From NCBI GenBank assembly GCA_935421135.1, contig OW285196.1, forward strand, positions 7,327,501 through 7,391,500: a stretch of 64,000 nt of DNA, read 5' to 3'. Both the position numbers and the translations under genes were made by a program. Below, piece after piece: positions 60,445-64,000 of the stretch. The notes below the pieces were generated by a model. The model had not been told where the DNA came from, made no database searches, and worked only from the letters and a program-made list of their open reading frames with translations. How positions within the stretch are numbered: position 1 is the stretch's first letter; every line of letters starts with the position of its first letter. The DNA is from Bugulina stolonifera (lineage: Eukaryota; Bryozoa; Gymnolaemata; Cheilostomatida; Bugulidae).

Positions 60445-61526
60445 GCTCCGCCTACATACCAAATGGTGGTGTGTTACCTCCACCTATCTACAAGATTATC
60501 TTCAAGAGTTTATAACTCCTCGTATCTCTGCTGGATACATGAGAGGTTATATTCATTAACGGCGGTGTAATATGCATTTAGGCCTGCATATCCAACCTTT
60601 GCAAGTGTCGAGTTACTATGGGCTATGATTATGTAACATAGTTAGTAGTGGGTACTTCTTGTGGAGCATCTGTAATAGTTTTACAACAATATATTATTTA
60701 ATAATAATTATTATTAAATCACTCATATGCAATTCCTCATTATTATTGGCAGACCTTAGTTTTAGTTATCTTATAGAATATCAATATTATACAGTCAATG
60801 ATTTTACATAGAACCAGTTCACCAATGGATAATAAACTACTACTATCAGAGAAATGTATAGTCTCTGCGTTTAAGGTGCTGTGAGTGAACCAAGTACCAA
60901 GCAAATATTAGTTTCAATGTTTCAACAATACCAATATGGGACTAATGTTTGCTATACCAACAATAGCCAAACCTGTAATGAATGACGTAATGCTCCCACA
61001 TTACGTCTCTCCCAACAGTTCGGAATGACACCATATTCTAATATCTTCTAGGACCGATATATCAGTTACACGATGGCTGCATTGTAGGTAGCAGTTAATT
61101 TGTGGAATGGGGATTTTGGATCAATGAAGAATGATCTTTCAACTTTTCATACTGAAAACACCTACACTTGCATAAACAAATATCATCACATCAATTTGAT
61201 TAGACATTTTCAAAAATGTAGACTAGGATACTCAATTTGAACATTGTAATGCATTTGAAAATCAACATACAGATTTCAGCTTAGAGTTTAAAATTTTGGA
61301 ACCGTACTTCAAATACATTGTAACTATCACAACATTCTGTTTAGTCCTCCCACACATGAAAACACTGAAAGAGAGAAGACAACTTCAAAATGTGAAGGCA
61401 GTGTTTGTATTCACAATTTCTATGGTGTAAATAAACCACCTAAAGACAACAGCTGTGATCACAGTGATTGTAAATACCGCATTTGCATTTTTAAAAAACG
61501 AAAGTTTATAAATTGTAATAAATAAC
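60445..61526. other. Convergent 3' region between ETFDH and gene C
   Basis: It holds the ETFDH 3' UTR and the 3' UTR of gene C. No further gene or repeat is recognised. Confidence 0.45.
60831..60836 (+). terminator. Possible poly(A) signal of ETFDH
   Basis: AATAAA about 390 bases beyond the ETFDH stop codon (60442-60444). Confidence 0.4.
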
Positions 61527-63950
61527 CTATAAAACTGTTCTTTGGCTATAAACAACTTTGTTTGCAGCGAAGTCTGGCAATGCATCAGTTGTTGTTGCTT
61601 CTTCAGAAAGAGACCTCCTGTGATTGGCTGAAGGATTTGTCAGAGACATCTGATTGGCTATAATCTTCGCTATTTCTTCTCTAATCTGGCTGGACCTTAC
61701 ACTCACTTTAGGCTGAAATACCGTATAGTAATATTATTCCATTAGATACACCTGACGACATGCTAGTCAAAACTATGAATATAAAAAAGTAGGGGAAACT
61801 AAAATCTATATTGTATGAAGGTACATTACATATCACAAGAACTCTGGCACCTGTGCTCTTGCCAGGTTAAACGGTTATTCATTATATTCATTCAATTTAT
61901 TTGTTATATTGAGATTGAGTCAAAAACCCCAGTTCAGTAATCTTGCCAGAACCAGTGCTCTGGGCTCAGTTTCCAAATTCATAACTGCACACATCTTGCA
62001 GTATGAATTTATTGAGTGTCCGAGTACACTAACAGCTGGTTTTTGGGCAACAATCGTTCCATCCATTATCTCAGATTGCTACTGCATTTAACGCTGTCAG
62101 GATGTTTTCGAGCGGCATTTTTTACTGGTATATAATGAACAACCATGGTTTAGAGATTACTTACCACAATGCATCTCTTTTCTGTTTGATGGGCACCATA
62201 AGTTTCTGTTGGCATCTCAAACACAGAGATATCTTTAGAAGAGACTAACAATGACTCGGCTGTAAAGCTCAGTTCAACTGATGCTAGATGTAGGTCTATA
62301 GAGGTAATCCCATGTCCATCGATTGATAGATCTGTTTCTACTGTTGGCATGTCTGTTTCTACTATTGACATGTCTGAGTATACTATTGGGATGTCTGTGT
62401 TTACTATTGGCATGTCTGCGTTTTCTAGTGGCCGGTCTATCTCAATCATTGGTGTTGGCATGTCTGTATCCAACAGTGGTGTGTTTGTCTCAACCAATGG
62501 TATCCGCATGGTTGAGTTTTCTGGTGGCATGTTTGTACCTAGTTGTGGTGTGTTTGGGTCTATGATTGGCATGTCTGTACCTAGTTGTGGTGTGTTTGGA
62601 TCTATGGTTGGCATGTCTGTATATGCTGTGGGCATATCTGCCTCAACTTGAAATGTACTACCATTACAAGGATTGGTCTTTAGTCTGGATAATGATATGG
62701 TAAGAGTTGGAGGTAAATTGGAATGTTGCGTACTTGAAGGGAGTTGTCCCAGAGTTGAGACATGCAGTTCGCTTGAGGTCTCATTGTCCTCAGTAAGTAA
62801 ACTATCATCAGAACTCTGAAGAGCTGCCCAATGACTGAGAGTCTCCAAATCTGCGCATGAAACAGTAAAAATATCAGCAATAGCGGCATATAAATATATT
62901 TATAGTAAAACGTATTAGTTTGTAGTACAAACACTATGTTACAAGTCGATCTACAATGTACAAGCACGAATAAACTTGATCAAAAATAGAAATACATATT
63001 ATAAATGGGAGAACCACTTCGATGAATTGGATACGTTTGGTTACAACAACAATATATTATATTTCCTCCACATATAACTAAATGTATTCTAGAGCTAAAG
63101 TGTATTTTATAAATCATGATACTCTCAGGAAAAGTTTAACCAACACCTATGGTAAGCTAATGACTGCAGTATGGAGTTGTCCTTTCTCAATATAAGAGAG
63201 AACGACTTCTTATTATAAACATAGATTATACATGGTCACACATACTGTAAATAGTATCTTATTAGGGTATTGGAATCTAGACACTAATATAATTCTTATT
63301 GATGATCAAACAAGATATGAGCTGAGCTTTCAATGAGGAGGGTTGACCAAACTCAAGTCAGTTCATCACACCCTACTATTCTAGCCACTAAGTAGTCATA
63401 TTCTACATTATATAGGCCTACATGACTTCATATACATGTATAGTTCCTTGACAATAACATCCTAGATGTAGACTAGTAGTTGGTGTAATTATATGGTGCA
63501 GTCATCCAGTGATGACATTGACACTAAATAGTAATAAAATACATGTACATACATGTAATTACCATCTCTATGAGCACAGACTAGTAATATTTGTACAAGT
63601 TGGATAGTTTGGAAGATTAGATTCACTAGATCTTACACTCAAACTATAAAACTAATCGCAATGTACCTTAGGATAAAATCTATGTGTTTACAATTGCCTA
63701 CATAATCATATTACTTATACAAGGATTTAAACTACAATATCACCTGTAAATAATAGAATTATTAAAAGTTGACAATGCCATGCATCTACTACTGTTTATA
63801 TGCAATTTGGAACGGTATTCAGTACACGTATGTTTGTTGCAGTTTACCTTTAAGCTTCATGTGCCCGTCAATCGTATGTAATGATATCTCCGGTATGTCA
63901 GACTGAGGCTCTTCTACATTTTCCGACCAATCAGAGTTGGTGAGAGTGGA
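61527..63950 (-). CDS. Gene C: orphan Thr/Asp/Pro-repeat protein, 5' part beyond the right edge
   Basis: Three exons are visible in transcript order: 63848-63950 (phase 0 in, 1 out), 62165-62850 (1 in, 0 out), 61527-61712 (stop TAG at 61527-61529). They join into an open 325-codon frame. The large exon holds a run of roughly seven-residue units, D-M-P-I/T-V-x-T, such as DMPIVNT, DIPIVYS, DMSIVET and DMPTVET, and two copies of a 14-residue unit TDMPIIDPNTPQLG. The last exon contains a helix-prone REEIAKIIANQ and ends TVL. No known domain, signal peptide or membrane segment. The style (acidic, Ser/Thr-rich, few aromatics, internal repeats) resembles gene B, but I cannot show homology. Upstream exons lie outside the window, so the N-terminus and total length are unknown. 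Confidence 0.68.
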
Positions 63951-64000
63951 CTACAGTATTGCAAACAGTAATTAGTCTAAGAGCTGTGTATTGGACCCTG

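Noticed and set aside
24288..62120. Shared word TTCGAGCGGCATTTT at about 24288 and 62106
   Set aside because: A 15-base match between two places in 64 kb can occur by chance, and the flanks do not align.

Overview
The window reads as nuclear DNA of an animal, AT-rich, with many short exons, GT-AG introns and clear animal orthologues. A non-bilaterian or other marine invertebrate fits best, and a sponge is my leading guess. That guess rests on compact introns, many orphan low-complexity proteins and the very frequent palindrome TACATGTA; it is not proven. No bacterial, organellar, rRNA or confident functional tRNA gene is visible. Splice structures were rebuilt by hand from consensus sites and reading-phase matching, so coding exon edges are predictions; for the three recognised orthologues they are also backed by protein similarity.

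Layout. (1) 1-25.2 kb, minus strand: two adjacent models for long, Ser/Thr- and acid-rich proteins that I do not recognise. Gene B has 23 coding exons (24773 to about 9465, about 1,746 aa). Gene A has at least 9 coding exons (7524 to 217, running off the left edge). Phases allow B to splice into A, so they may be one very large gene with internal promoters. (2) 26.6-29.6 kb, minus: a four-exon gene for a 147-aa GPI-anchored Ly6/uPAR (three-finger, quiver-like) protein. A dead non-LTR retrotransposon fragment lies in its first intron. (3) 30.6-33.6 kb, minus: RNF7/RBX2 (SAG), two exons, 106 aa, the RING subunit of cullin-RING ligases. (4) 36.6-47.7 kb, plus: an RBM26/RBM27 orthologue with 18 coding exons and 918 aa. 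(5) 47.7-53.4 kb: intergenic and repeat-rich, with a 2-kb, 22-bp minisatellite and three inverted-repeat transposon remnants, two of them hAT-like. (6) 53.4-60.4 kb, plus: ETFDH, 13 exons and 606 aa, with presequence, FAD-binding motif and all four [4Fe-4S] cysteines. (7) 61.5 kb to the right edge, minus: the 3' end of gene C, another orphan protein with a 7-residue and a 14-residue repeat.

The genes do not form a functional cluster. They cover ubiquitin ligation, nuclear RNA processing, mitochondrial electron transfer and a cell-surface protein, as expected for ordinary animal gene order. The unusual content is the orphan proteins (A/B and C), many tandem arrays in introns (several touching splice sites), and a crowd of small non-autonomous DNA transposons and tRNA-derived SINEs, some with target-site duplications still readable.
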